Positions 22,025-29,202 of a DNA stretch of 40,076 bases are shown in pieces. The translations under genes were made by a program, and so were the position numbers. Under the pieces are notes generated by a model. That model saw nothing but the letters and a program-made list of their open reading frames with translations, was not told the origin of the DNA and made no database searches. How positions within the stretch are numbered: the first letter of the stretch is position 1; each line of letters opens with the position of its first letter. This DNA is from a virus. Location: positions 1-40,076 of the IMG/VR virus record IMGVR_UViG_3300028553_000066; one strand, 5' to 3'.

Positions 22025-22060
22025 TTAATCTTTTAATATGTTGAATAAGTTGATGTCCAT
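22025..22060 (-). CDS. Possible 11-residue leader peptide
   Basis: MDINLFNILKD followed by TAA, 5 bp before the terminator at 22020. Of 11 residues two are Asn and two are Asp, the product and substrate of the downstream AsnA-like enzyme. That is the layout of an attenuation leader, but the peptide is short and could be chance. Confidence 0.3.
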   Translation of the reverse strand: MDINLFNILKD

Positions 22061-22109
22061 AATTTTTCATTTAGGAATAAATACAAATAAATTTTAAAAA
22101 AGTCATAAA

Positions 22110-22126
22110 ACTGACAATTTGTCAGT
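22110..22126. promoter_or_regulatory. 17-bp operator-like palindrome upstream of dnaK
   Basis: ACTGACAA-T-TTGTCAGT, perfect arms of 8 bp. It stands about 50 bp before the dnaK -35 box in the divergent asnA/dnaK region, so it could control either gene. It is not CIRCE (the HrcA site). The binding protein is unknown. Confidence 0.6.
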
Positions 22127-22174
22127 AAAAAATTTATTGGTTTAATTTTTATATATGGGATAGTAAGTTGGGGG

Positions 22175-22203
22175 TTGACTCCATAAAAAATAAAACATAT
22201 AAT
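22175..22203 (+). promoter_or_regulatory. sigma70-like promoter of dnaK
   Basis: TTGACT at 22175-22180, 17-bp spacer, TATAAT at 22198-22203; ATG at 22225. This is the classic sigma70 layout, not the Bacteroidetes pattern found at 2435, 16515 and 37532. Confidence 0.65.
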
Positions 22204-22224
22204 TAAACAAAAAACATTTAAATT

Positions 22225-24084
22225 ATGAGTAAAATTTTGGGTATTGACCTAGGGACTACAAATTCATGTGTAGCGATTATGGAAAATGGTGAACCAGTAA
22301 TTATCACCAATTCGGAAGGTAAAAGAACTACCCCATCTATTATTGGATTTATAGATGGTGGAGAAAGAAAGGTGGGTGATCCCGCAAAAAGACAAGCTGT
22401 AACAAATCCAGAGAAGACAATCTATTCAATTAAACGATTTATGGGCTCAAGTTATGACGAAATCAAGTCTGAGGTTAAGAGAGTACCATATAATGTCACA
22501 AAAGGGAAAAATAACACCCCTAAAGTTAAGATTGATGGTAAGGAATATTCTCCACAAGAACTTTCAGCAATGGTTTTACAGAAAATGAAACAAACTGCTG
22601 AGGATTACTTGGGTCAAACCGTAACTGAAGCGGTTATTACAGTACCAGCATACTTCAATGATGCTCAAAGACAAGCAACAAAGGAAGCTGGAGAGATTGC
22701 GGGTTTAAATGTTAGACGTATTATCAATGAACCAACAGCCGCAGCATTGGCTTATGGTCTTGATAAGAAGAATAAAGACTCAAAAATAGTTGTCTTTGAT
22801 TGCGGCGGTGGGACACATGATGTGTCTATCCTTGAATTAGGTGGTGGCGTGTTTGAAGTATTGTCAACTGATGGAGATACTCACCTTGGTGGTGATGATT
22901 TTGACAACGCAATAGTTGATTGGTTGACATCTGAGTTCAAAAATGACAATAATGGTTGGATTGAAGATTCTATGGCTATTCAGAGACTTAGAGAGGCATC
23001 AGAGAAGGCGAAAATTGAACTTTCATCATCTCAAAGTACGGAAATTAACTTACCTTACTTTATGGTGATTGATAATCAACCGAAACACCTTATCAAGACC
23101 CTCACAAAGTCAAAATTTGAACAAATTATTGACAAATTGGTACAAAGAACCATTGACCCATGTAAATCAGCTCTAAAGAACGCTGGATTGACCCCAAATG
23201 ACATTGATGAAATCATTTTGGTGGGGGGTTCTACTAGAATACCAGCAATTCAAGAGGCGGTTAAGAAATTTTTCGGAAAAGAACCATCAAAAGGTGTAAA
23301 TCCCGATGAAGTTGTAGCTTTAGGTGCCGCTATTCAAGGTGGTGTGTTGGCTGGGGATGTAAAAGACGTCCTTTTGTTGGATGTAACCCCACTTTCACTA
23401 GGAATTGAAACAATGGGGGGTGTATTTACTAAATTAATTGAGGCAAATACCACAATTCCGACTAAAAAGTCACAAATTTTCTCTACTGCGGTAGATAATC
23501 AACCAACTGTTGAAATTCATGTCTTACAAGGGGAAAGATTAATGGCAAAAGACAATAAAACCATTGGTAGATTCCATTTGGATGGGATTCCAACCTCAAT
23601 GAGGGGGATTCCACAGATTGAGGTGACCTTTGACATTGATGCTAATGGTATTATCAGTGTGTCGGCATTGGACAAAGGTACGAATAAACAACAGACCATC
23701 AGAATTGAGGCGTCATCAGGTCTTTCACAAGAAGAAATTGACAGAATGAAGAAAGAGGCTGAAGAAAATGCTGAATCTGATATAACCGCTAAGGAAACTG
23801 CTGAAAAATTGAATGAAGCTGATAGTGCCGTATTCAATATTGAGAAAACATTGAAGAATCTAGATGAAAAAATCAGTGAAGAACAAAAAGAAGAGGTTAA
23901 ACAGGGTTTAACTGAACTTAAAGAGAGTATGAAGTCTAATGATATTGATACAATTGACAAAGCATTAGATAATGTTAATATGTCAATGCAAAAGATTACT
24001 CAAGAATTGTATAGTAATGTAAATCAAACCGAAAATACCGATGGTTTTAGTGGTTCTGACGTTGAATTCGAGGAAGTGAAGTAA
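22225..24084 (+). CDS. dnaK: Hsp70 chaperone DnaK
   Basis: 619 residues, close to the usual bacterial length of about 610-640. It has the ATPase blocks ([55 protein letters not shown]), the interdomain linker [19 protein letters not shown], the substrate domain ([17 protein letters not shown]) and the helical lid, ending EFEEVK like bacterial DnaK. One odd place is [12 protein letters not shown] where most DnaK have FDLGGGTFDVSI (Leu to Cys, Phe to His) beside the phosphate loop. It refolds proteins using ATP with DnaJ and GrpE, neither of which is in the window. It lacks the leader tag. Palindrome and sigma70-like promoter lie upstream, terminator downstream. Probably taken from a host. Confidence 0.97.
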   Translation: MSKILGIDLGTTNSCVAIMENGEPVIITNSEGKRTTPSIIGFIDGGERKVGDPAKRQAVTNPEKTIYSIKRFMGSSYDEIKSEVKRVPYNVTKGKNNTPKVKIDGKEYSPQELSAMVLQKMKQTAEDYLGQTVTEAVITVPAYFNDAQRQATKEAGEIAGLNVRRIINEPTAAALAYGLDKKNKDSKIVVFDCGGGTHDVSILELGGGVFEVLSTDGDTHLGGDDFDNAIVDWLTSEFKNDNNGWIEDSMAIQRLREASEKAKIELSSSQSTEINLPYFMVIDNQPKHLIKTLTKSKFEQIIDKLVQRTIDPCKSALKNAGLTPNDIDEIILVGGSTRIPAIQEAVKKFFGKEPSKGVNPDEVVALGAAIQGGVLAGDVKDVLLLDVTPLSLGIETMGGVFTKLIEANTTIPTKKSQIFSTAVDNQPTVEIHVLQGERLMAKDNKTIGRFHLDGIPTSMRGIPQIEVTFDIDANGIISVSALDKGTNKQQTIRIEASSGLSQEEIDRMKKEAEENAESDITAKETAEKLNEADSAVFNIEKTLKNLDEKISEEQKEEVKQGLTELKESMKSNDIDTIDKALDNVNMSMQKITQELYSNVNQTENTDGFSGSDVEFEEVK

Positions 24085-24115
24085 TTATCATTTCGTTGAC
24101 ACCAACAAAACGATA

Positions 24116-24150
24116 AATAACCCCCAACTCATCATTGGGGGTTATTTTTT
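24116..24150. terminator. Bidirectional terminator
   Basis: Stem AATAACCCCCAA / TTGGGGGTTATT (24116-24127 and 24135-24146), 7-base loop, then T-run. It serves dnaK and the convergent 24149 gene. Confidence 0.9.
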
Positions 24151-24451
24151 AGTTAATTGAATCTTGTGTTTCTTCAGTTGGGGTTTCAGATTTCTTTTCT
24201 TTTTGAATTTGGTGGATAATATATCCTGAGATAGCAAATTCAACACCAGCCCACATGATTAAATCGGTCATAGTCAATGATGAGTTTTTTTCTAATAGGA
24301 AGAAAATCATACCCCATTGTGCAACAATAAATGCAATACCGGATTCAATTCTTTTTTTGGAAAATACTGAGTTTTTTGATGAATAGATTTTACCAAGTTC
24401 TCTAAACAACCATTTTGTATTTTCCCATCCAAAAAATAGTTTAGTTTTCAT
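24149..24451 (-). CDS. Two-span membrane protein, holin candidate
   Basis: 100 residues. Two hydrophobic segments (about residues 38-54, GIAFIVAQWGMIFFLLE, and 63-81, DLIMWAGVEFAISGYIIHQ) are joined by a short loop, with a basic N-terminus (SSKNSVFSKKRIESG) and a charged C-terminal tail (KEKKSETPTEE). Size and topology fit a class II holin, which opens the membrane for endolysin. I associate this WENxKWLF...FFSKKRxESGIAF pattern with a conserved small protein of large phages. It is 4 kb from the endolysin gene, so the pairing is not proven. A TATAAATA motif lies 6 bp upstream of its start. Confidence 0.7.
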   Translation of the reverse strand: MKTKLFFGWENTKWLFRELGKIYSSKNSVFSKKRIESGIAFIVAQWGMIFFLLEKNSSLTMTDLIMWAGVEFAISGYIIHQIQKEKKSETPTEETQDSIN

Positions 24452-24457
24452 AGTTTT

Positions 24458-24465
24458 TATTTATA
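24458..24465 (-). promoter_or_regulatory. T4-late-like motif TATAAATA
   Basis: Minus-strand TATAAATA followed by AAAA, 6 bp before the start at 24451. Confidence 0.45.
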
Positions 24466-24478
24466 AATACCGATAAAA

Positions 24479-24510
24479 GAAAAAGAGGACGTAGCGATGT
24501 CCTCTTTTTT
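24479..24510 (-). terminator. Terminator after the 24559 gene
   Basis: Stem AAAAGAGGAC / GTCCTCTTTT (24481-24490 and 24499-24508), 8-base loop, with A-runs and T-runs on both sides. It lies downstream of the minus-strand gene 24559-25086. A second small hairpin (GTTAC...GTAAC, 24512-24529) is adjacent. Confidence 0.8.
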
Positions 24511-24558
24511 TGTTACCATAACTAGTAACGGTCCTAAAAGTCCTCCTAAGAGGTTAGA

Positions 24559-25086
24559 TTATTCCCCTTTAGCCAAAGCTAAACATCTTTTTAGATATTC
24601 TTTAGCTCTTGGTGAGGGTGTGTATTCATCGTCTTTTGTTTGAAGATTTAAAACTCTTTCAATGTCCTTAACAAGTTCAGTTCCGTGTTCATTTTCTTTG
24701 TATAATTCAATTATTTTGTCCATTGCTTTGTTACATTGATTGGATGTTTCATCATAATAGTTCTTATTTCTGAACTTATTTAAATGGTGCATCATATTGT
24801 AAGCCAAATGTGAACCACCATCTTTAACATCATTGAATAGTCTTATATTATTAAGAATCCCCAAGGTATCAACCATTGAATTCACACCTAATTTTCTTTT
24901 ACTTACACCTTTTGCATAATCAACATATTCATCAGCAGTACCAACAATTTCATCTAATGGTATTACATTTTCAGGAACACAACGAGGAGCTTGTTTTTGT
25001 TCCTTTTGTTCCATTCCCATTTCTTCTTTAATTGTCTGTCTTAATACTCTTCTAATGTCAGATTCTTTAACGATATATTTTCTCAT
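24559..25086 (-). CDS. Tagged helical protein
   Basis: 175 residues. The leader KYIVKESDIRRVLRQTIKE ends in Ile-Lys-Glu at residue 21. After a Gln/Lys-rich link the body is helical, with MMHHLNKFRNKNYYDETSNQ in the middle and three Cys (RCVPEN, NQCNKA, KRCLAL). Unrecognised. The start is preceded by a TATAAAG-type sequence close to the late-like motif. It is a single-gene unit with its own terminator. Confidence 0.75.
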   Translation of the reverse strand: MRKYIVKESDIRRVLRQTIKEEMGMEQKEQKQAPRCVPENVIPLDEIVGTADEYVDYAKGVSKRKLGVNSMVDTLGILNNIRLFNDVKDGGSHLAYNMMHHLNKFRNKNYYDETSNQCNKAMDKIIELYKENEHGTELVKDIERVLNLQTKDDEYTPSPRAKEYLKRCLALAKGE

Positions 25087-25125
25087 AAATTTTTTCTTTA
25101 TAAATATACCAAAAAATAGAAAATT

Positions 25126-25377
25126 TTATTGTAGAGTTATGTCGTTATTGTTTTTAATTTCTTTTTTATTTGGTAACATAGATATTAACCAAATATCAAA
25201 AATTAAAAAATATATCCACCAAGTTAATGAATTAATATCGTGGGATTCTGGATAGTAATAAGTCATACATAAAAGGTAAAAAACCTTAGCAAATACATAT
25301 AATCGTATTATTATGTAAGTAAAGGAGTAAAGAAATAAAAATATATTAGTCATATTGTTCAAGTTATTAAATTTCAT
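25126..25377 (-). CDS. Small membrane protein
   Basis: 83 residues from ATG at 25377; an ATG at 25353 is also possible. Two hydrophobic segments (FLFLYSFTYIIIRLYVFA and LTWWIYFLIFDIWLISM) flank a polar Tyr-rich loop (TYYYPESHD), with a Lys/Asn-rich tail. No family recognised. It is divergent from the 25415 gene with about 37 bp between starts. Confidence 0.5.
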   Translation of the reverse strand: MKFNNLNNMTNIFLFLYSFTYIIIRLYVFAKVFYLLCMTYYYPESHDINSLTWWIYFLIFDIWLISMLPNKKEIKNNNDITLQ

Positions 25378-25414
25378 AATAATAGTAGTGATATTTATGG
25401 GTAAATCAAAATTT

Positions 25415-26041
25415 ATGAACAAAAATCTAGATAACCTAATTAAAAAAGTTTTGAGAGAAAGTGTAGACAATTCGATGAGATTAACTCAACCAAGTATGAT
25501 TTCTGAAGAATTACAATACCATTTAAGTAATAAAATCCCATTATCTGAAAATGTATTTAGAATTTATTCTGACAAATATTTCAAATTAATCAATGAAGTT
25601 AGAAATTTATATTACGAAAATAAAATCACTTTGAATGGTGATGACACTTGGTTAGTTGAATCTGACTTGGGTAAGAAAGTATTATTGGAAAATGGTGATG
25701 AAGTTTGGCTGGATGCCCCAATGTATGAAGAAGAAGTTGAGGAGTTATTGTCTGAAGCTAAACATAGAGGAAAAAATGTTAACCTAAATTCTCCATTCAG
25801 AACACCTGGGGGTCCAAAGAAATTTGCGGTATATGTTAAAACACCAAAAGGCACAATCAAGAAAGTTACATTTGGTGATCCAAATCTTAAAGTAAGAAAT
25901 AGAAACCCTAAAGCAGCAAAATCATTCAGAGCAAGACATAATTGTGCTCAAAAGAAAGATAGAACTATGGCTGGGTACTGGAGTTGCAATGTGGGGAGGC
26001 ACGCTAAGAAATTAGGTCTTAAAAGTTCAAAATCTTGGTAA
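25415..26041 (+). CDS. Tagged protein with SFRARHNC-type C-terminal domain
   Basis: 208 residues from ATG at 25415; an ATG at 25397 would add six residues. The leader NKNLDNLIKKVLRE ends in Leu-Arg-Glu at residue 15. A helical/acidic middle is followed from about residue 125 by a basic domain: SPFRTPGGPKKFAVYVKTP, KVTFGDPNLKVRNRNPKAAK, SFRARHNCAQKKDRTMAGYW and SCNVGRH. This FGDPN...SFRARHNC...YWSC block is one I associate with a module widespread in marine and other environmental phages, of unknown role; its Cys/His could bind a metal. The tag suggests it is packaged. The next gene starts within its stop codon (TAATG). Confidence 0.8.
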   Translation: MNKNLDNLIKKVLRESVDNSMRLTQPSMISEELQYHLSNKIPLSENVFRIYSDKYFKLINEVRNLYYENKITLNGDDTWLVESDLGKKVLLENGDEVWLDAPMYEEEVEELLSEAKHRGKNVNLNSPFRTPGGPKKFAVYVKTPKGTIKKVTFGDPNLKVRNRNPKAAKSFRARHNCAQKKDRTMAGYWSCNVGRHAKKLGLKSSKSW

Positions 26042-26310
26042 TGGAAAACCTGCCATATCAACAACAAATAATTGATAATAAAAAACTAAGAGTATTCTCC
26101 CCAAACGTTGATTCAGAAGAACTGAAATGGCATCGTGACAGAGAGAATAGACTTGTTGAAGTATTGGAAGGTGATAATTGGTATTTACAAATGGATGATG
26201 AACTACCTAAGAGGTTGACCGTTGGAGAAAAATATTATATACCAGTAGGGGTTTATCATAGAGTAATTAAAGGTGATGGGGAATTGAAGGTATTGATAAC
26301 TGAAATGTAA
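26041..26310 (+). CDS. Small cupin-like protein
   Basis: 89 residues from ATG at 26041, sharing one base with the preceding stop (TAATG), so the two are co-translated. The pattern ELKWHRDRENRLVEVLEGDN...LPKRLTVGEKYYIPVGVYHRV is a single-domain cupin, with H and E of the first block and H of the second as possible metal ligands. Small cupins of this kind recur in phages next to the SFRARHNC-type gene; their substrate is unknown. Its stop directly abuts the stop of the convergent IMPDH-like gene. Confidence 0.7.
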   Translation: MENLPYQQQIIDNKKLRVFSPNVDSEELKWHRDRENRLVEVLEGDNWYLQMDDELPKRLTVGEKYYIPVGVYHRVIKGDGELKVLITEM

Positions 26311-27336
26311 TTATTTGTAATATCTGTTTAAAGCATTTTGGGTAATAAAAACATATTCAGTTTCTTTGAATTCTTCCAAAGTTCTTGAGTTAGTATAAGA
26401 CATTGCTGACTTTAAGTAGTCTTCAAAGTTTTCAATCCATTTTTCCATTGTATATTCAACTTTGTTATACTTAACAATACCCTCTGATGTTGTTAATTTC
26501 TGTTTCCCCCACTTTTTCTGAACTTCTTTGGTGCTCATACCTCTGAATTTCTTAAACATAAATCTCCTCAAAAATTTAAGGTTATCCCACATATATTTTG
26601 ATGTTGATTTATTCAATGGAATTAGTTTTCCAAAATAAACTGGGGAACAAGATTCAAGGGATTTATTTAAAACACCACCCAACATCACATAATCAGCACC
26701 TAGAGCCAATGCTTTGATTATGTCATCATAATTTCTGAATCCACCATCGGCAATAATCTTCGTATGGTAGTTTCTATTCTTTTTGATTTGATAACATTCT
26801 GAAATTAGGGAAGCCATTGGGTAATGTATTCCGGTATTTGCTGATGTAAGACAACCAGATCCTCCACCAATACCAACTCGGACATAATCAACCCCCAATT
26901 CTGCAAACTTTTCATAGGTTGTGGGATTGGCAATATTCCCAATCATCAATTTATGATTTGTTTTGATTTCATTAACAAAATATTTGCATAAATCATATAA
27001 TTTTGTCATATGACCATTGGCGATATCAACCAATATTTTGGTTTCAATGGGTTCTACTTCAAAACGTTTGTGTTTGTCAATCATTAATTCAAATTCTGTT
27101 AATGATATTGATGTAAACCCATCGTATTCATCTAATCTTTCGTTTCTTGGTAAACATACTTCCATTTTCATATCTGAGAATATGGAATAGTTGTTATAAT
27201 CAATAACAGTGTCCATTGGACTGACTATTATTGGTAATTTGTTGTTTGAATTTTTAATATCAATCTCATTTCTTGATGAAATTGAGGAGAGGGCTTCTGG
27301 AACTAATGTAATGTCTTTAAAATCGAACTTTTGCAT
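26311..27336 (-). CDS. IMP dehydrogenase / GMP reductase family enzyme
   Basis: 341 residues, a TIM-barrel of the IMPDH/GMPR family. Seen: IVSPMDTV, VDIANGHM, RVGIGGGSGCLTS with catalytic C162, then NTGIHYP, IIADGGFRNYDDIIKALALG (D197), MLGG and FRGMSTKE. There is no CBS domain. Length and lack of CBS fit GMP reductase (GMP to IMP) or a small IMPDH (IMP to XMP). The exact reaction cannot be told from the motifs. Either would shift purine pools during phage DNA synthesis. No leader tag. It is a single minus-strand gene. Confidence 0.85.
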   Translation of the reverse strand: MQKFDFKDITLVPEALSSISSRNEIDIKNSNNKLPIIVSPMDTVIDYNNYSIFSDMKMEVCLPRNERLDEYDGFTSISLTEFELMIDKHKRFEVEPIETKILVDIANGHMTKLYDLCKYFVNEIKTNHKLMIGNIANPTTYEKFAELGVDYVRVGIGGGSGCLTSANTGIHYPMASLISECYQIKKNRNYHTKIIADGGFRNYDDIIKALALGADYVMLGGVLNKSLESCSPVYFGKLIPLNKSTSKYMWDNLKFLRRFMFKKFRGMSTKEVQKKWGKQKLTTSEGIVKYNKVEYTMEKWIENFEDYLKSAMSYTNSRTLEEFKETEYVFITQNALNRYYK

Positions 27337-27388
27337 ATTAACCTTATTTTTTAAAAAGGATAATCATTAAAAATGGATAGTTCAAGTT

Positions 27389-28012
27389 CTATCCCTTGAA
27401 TCGCCTCACCATTTTGGATAATAGTTCTTTGAAGATAATGCCAGATAATGTTAATCCAGTGAATCCAATGATTCTGATAGCAAATTCTTTCAAATCAAGG
27501 CTAGTTACCAATCCATCTGTAACCATTTGATATATTAGGGGGATTAATGGTATGATGAAAGTATAACTCATCATATTTGTAATTTTATGAAAGGTCACAC
27601 CCAGACCATCAACAAAATCAAGGAAAGTATTCCTTAATAAATCACTCTTTTTTAATATATTTTCAAATTGTTTGACAATTCCTTCATCTTTAATTTTGTT
27701 ATAGATTTTTGTTAAGAATTTTTTATTCTCAACAAAATAGGTTGCAATAACACCAATCAAAATAAGGTTAAGTTGTAACTCAGAAAGACTTGGGTATTTT
27801 CCTCTAACAAAATCTTCAATTGGACCCATAAAGCCACCAATACCAGCCCCCCAAGTTAACAAGAATTGAAGGTTAAGTCCTATTTGTGATTTGGCCTCCT
27901 CAATTATTTTTTTAACCCTTTCGGCATTTTGTTTAATGATACCACCTAGTTGTTCTCCAGTACTTTCTCTAAGTAGTATTCGTCTTTGACTTTCTGTTAT
28001 TATAATTTTCAT
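27389..28012 (-). CDS. Tagged membrane protein
   Basis: 207 residues from ATG at 28012; the longer frame upstream runs through non-coding DNA and the divergent start. The leader IIITESQRRILLRE ends in Leu-Arg-Glu at residue 16. The body has several hydrophobic stretches (LQFLLTWGAGIGGFMG, LILIGVIATYF, TFIIPLIPLIYQMV, IIGFTGLTLSGIIF) between charged helices. A tagged, packaged protein with membrane segments would suit a pore or channel used when DNA enters the cell. That role is an inference. Not recognised by family. Confidence 0.7.
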   Translation of the reverse strand: MKIIITESQRRILLRESTGEQLGGIIKQNAERVKKIIEEAKSQIGLNLQFLLTWGAGIGGFMGPIEDFVRGKYPSLSELQLNLILIGVIATYFVENKKFLTKIYNKIKDEGIVKQFENILKKSDLLRNTFLDFVDGLGVTFHKITNMMSYTFIIPLIPLIYQMVTDGLVTSLDLKEFAIRIIGFTGLTLSGIIFKELLSKMVRRFKG

Positions 28013-28060
28013 AATGATAAATATTTTAATAAATACATTATATTTATGAATAAAAAGATT

Positions 28061-28618
28061 ATGAACGCATATTTTTTCAAAATGAATCAAGCAGAAAAGA
28101 ATGATATTCTTGACCAACATAGACAAGTGTATGATGGTTATGTAACAACATATGGTCAACAGATAAATCAACAACCATTATATGTACAAGATTTCGCTAA
28201 TGACAAGGTTGGCTTGGTTGTTAATAATAAGGGTGTTGTTAAGCCATATTCTAATATGAGAATAAATGAAATGAGACATGATGGTATGGATATCGGATTG
28301 TTTTCTGACGAGGAAGACATTTATATGACACCAACAGACGAAGATTTTGATGGATTGGATATGATTGGTGACGGTCCCAATGATTTGGAATATGGTACAA
28401 TGGGTGATTCATCTGAAGAAGATGAGACATATTTAAAGGATATTGATGAAGAAGAATATTCTGAAGAAGATGAGACATATTTAAAGGATATTGATGATGA
28501 AGAATATTCTGAAGATTATGAGACATATTTAAATGATGTTGATGAAGATATGATTGAACCACTTCAAGAACAAGTAAATAAAACTTTGGATATGTTTAAA
28601 CGATTTAAAAGATACTAA
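28061..28618 (+). CDS. Acidic phage-type protein with tandem repeats
   Basis: 185 residues from ATG at 28061, which follows TATGAATAAAAAG, a late-like motif; 28046 and 28082 are alternative starts. The N-terminus NQAEKNDILDQHRQVYDGYV resembles the second type of leader (compare the 8570 gene), but no clear Ile/Leu-x-Glu is seen. PLYVQDFANDKVGLVVNNKG is a stretch I associate with conserved phage proteins. Residues about 120-168 are three 16-residue acidic repeats (DETYLKDIDEEEYSEE). It begins a plus-strand run of genes to 33882. Possibly a virion protein. Confidence 0.7.
   Translation: MNAYFFKMNQAEKNDILDQHRQVYDGYVTTYGQQINQQPLYVQDFANDKVGLVVNNKGVVKPYSNMRINEMRHDGMDIGLFSDEEDIYMTPTDEDFDGLDMIGDGPNDLEYGTMGDSSEEDETYLKDIDEEEYSEEDETYLKDIDDEEYSEDYETYLNDVDEDMIEPLQEQVNKTLDMFKRFKRY
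28421..28564 (+). repeat. 48-bp tandem repeat, three units
   Basis: Units begin at 28421, 28469 and 28517. The first two are nearly identical and the third has diverged. Each codes 16 acidic residues of the 28061 gene. Confidence 0.85.
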
Positions 28619-28619
28619 A

Positions 28620-28913
28620 ATGGAAATTATTGAGATTATTACATTTCATATTAACAAATTGGAGGAAGTTTTGGAGGTTTCGTTTAGAACAAACTCTGAT
28701 AGTGACGAAGAATGTCGAGAAGGAAAAATACCGTTTATTGAAATTGACGATTTCGGATATACGTTTCACACAGAAATAGACGAATTTAGTTCTTCCGATG
28801 AATATGATGACATTGACGATGACTTATTTGTTGATGAGAATGAAATTCAATCATTTTTGAATGAATACTATGTATTATTTATGGATAAATTACCAAAACC
28901 AGAATTATTCTAA
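28620..28913 (+). CDS. Small acidic protein
   Basis: 97 residues, about a quarter Asp/Glu, with FSSSDEYDDIDDDLFVDENE in the middle. It starts 1 bp after the preceding stop and its own stop shares one base with the next ATG (TAATG), so it is part of a tight operon. No domain recognised. It may be a DNA mimic or an assembly protein; there is no direct evidence. Confidence 0.65.
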   Translation: MEIIEIITFHINKLEEVLEVSFRTNSDSDEECREGKIPFIEIDDFGYTFHTEIDEFSSSDEYDDIDDDLFVDENEIQSFLNEYYVLFMDKLPKPELF

Positions 28914-29173
28914 TGGGAGTACACGAAATTGACAAAATTATTAATACGATGAGAAAATATACCACCAATGTCCATACCGATAGTAAAGAAACTGATGATG
29001 GTGAATTGGATGAACAGGAAGCTGCGGCTAGTGGTAGTGGAGATAAACCAGCTTATCCAACAGTGACAAAATGGGAGTCTGGTGCGACTAGAGGACCTGC
29101 AAATCAAATCGGATTAACAAAATGGAGAGATATTGTTAAAGTTACTAGAGGTAAAGCTAATACTTTATTGTAG
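28913..29173 (+). CDS. Phage-type small virion-associated protein
   Basis: 86 residues. The middle is acidic and Gly/Ser/Ala-rich (DEQEAAASGSGDKP), and the C-terminal half reads AYPTVTKWESGATRGPANQI followed by TRGKAN. The KWESGxTRGPAN block is one I associate with a small protein conserved in many T4-like environmental phages, often near structural genes; role unknown. It lies directly upstream of three large putative internal virion proteins. One-base overlap with the preceding gene. Confidence 0.7.
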   Translation: MGVHEIDKIINTMRKYTTNVHTDSKETDDGELDEQEAAASGSGDKPAYPTVTKWESGATRGPANQIGLTKWRDIVKVTRGKANTLL

Positions 29174-29202
29174 TATGATATATTTATATTTAAATAAAAA
29201 AA

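Noticed and set aside
23517-23960. 147-codon minus-strand frame inside dnaK
   Set aside because: Antisense shadow of a well-conserved gene; Ser/Leu-rich.
28251-28562. His/Leu-rich minus-strand frame over the acidic repeats
   Set aside because: Antisense translation of the 48-bp repeat; no start signals.
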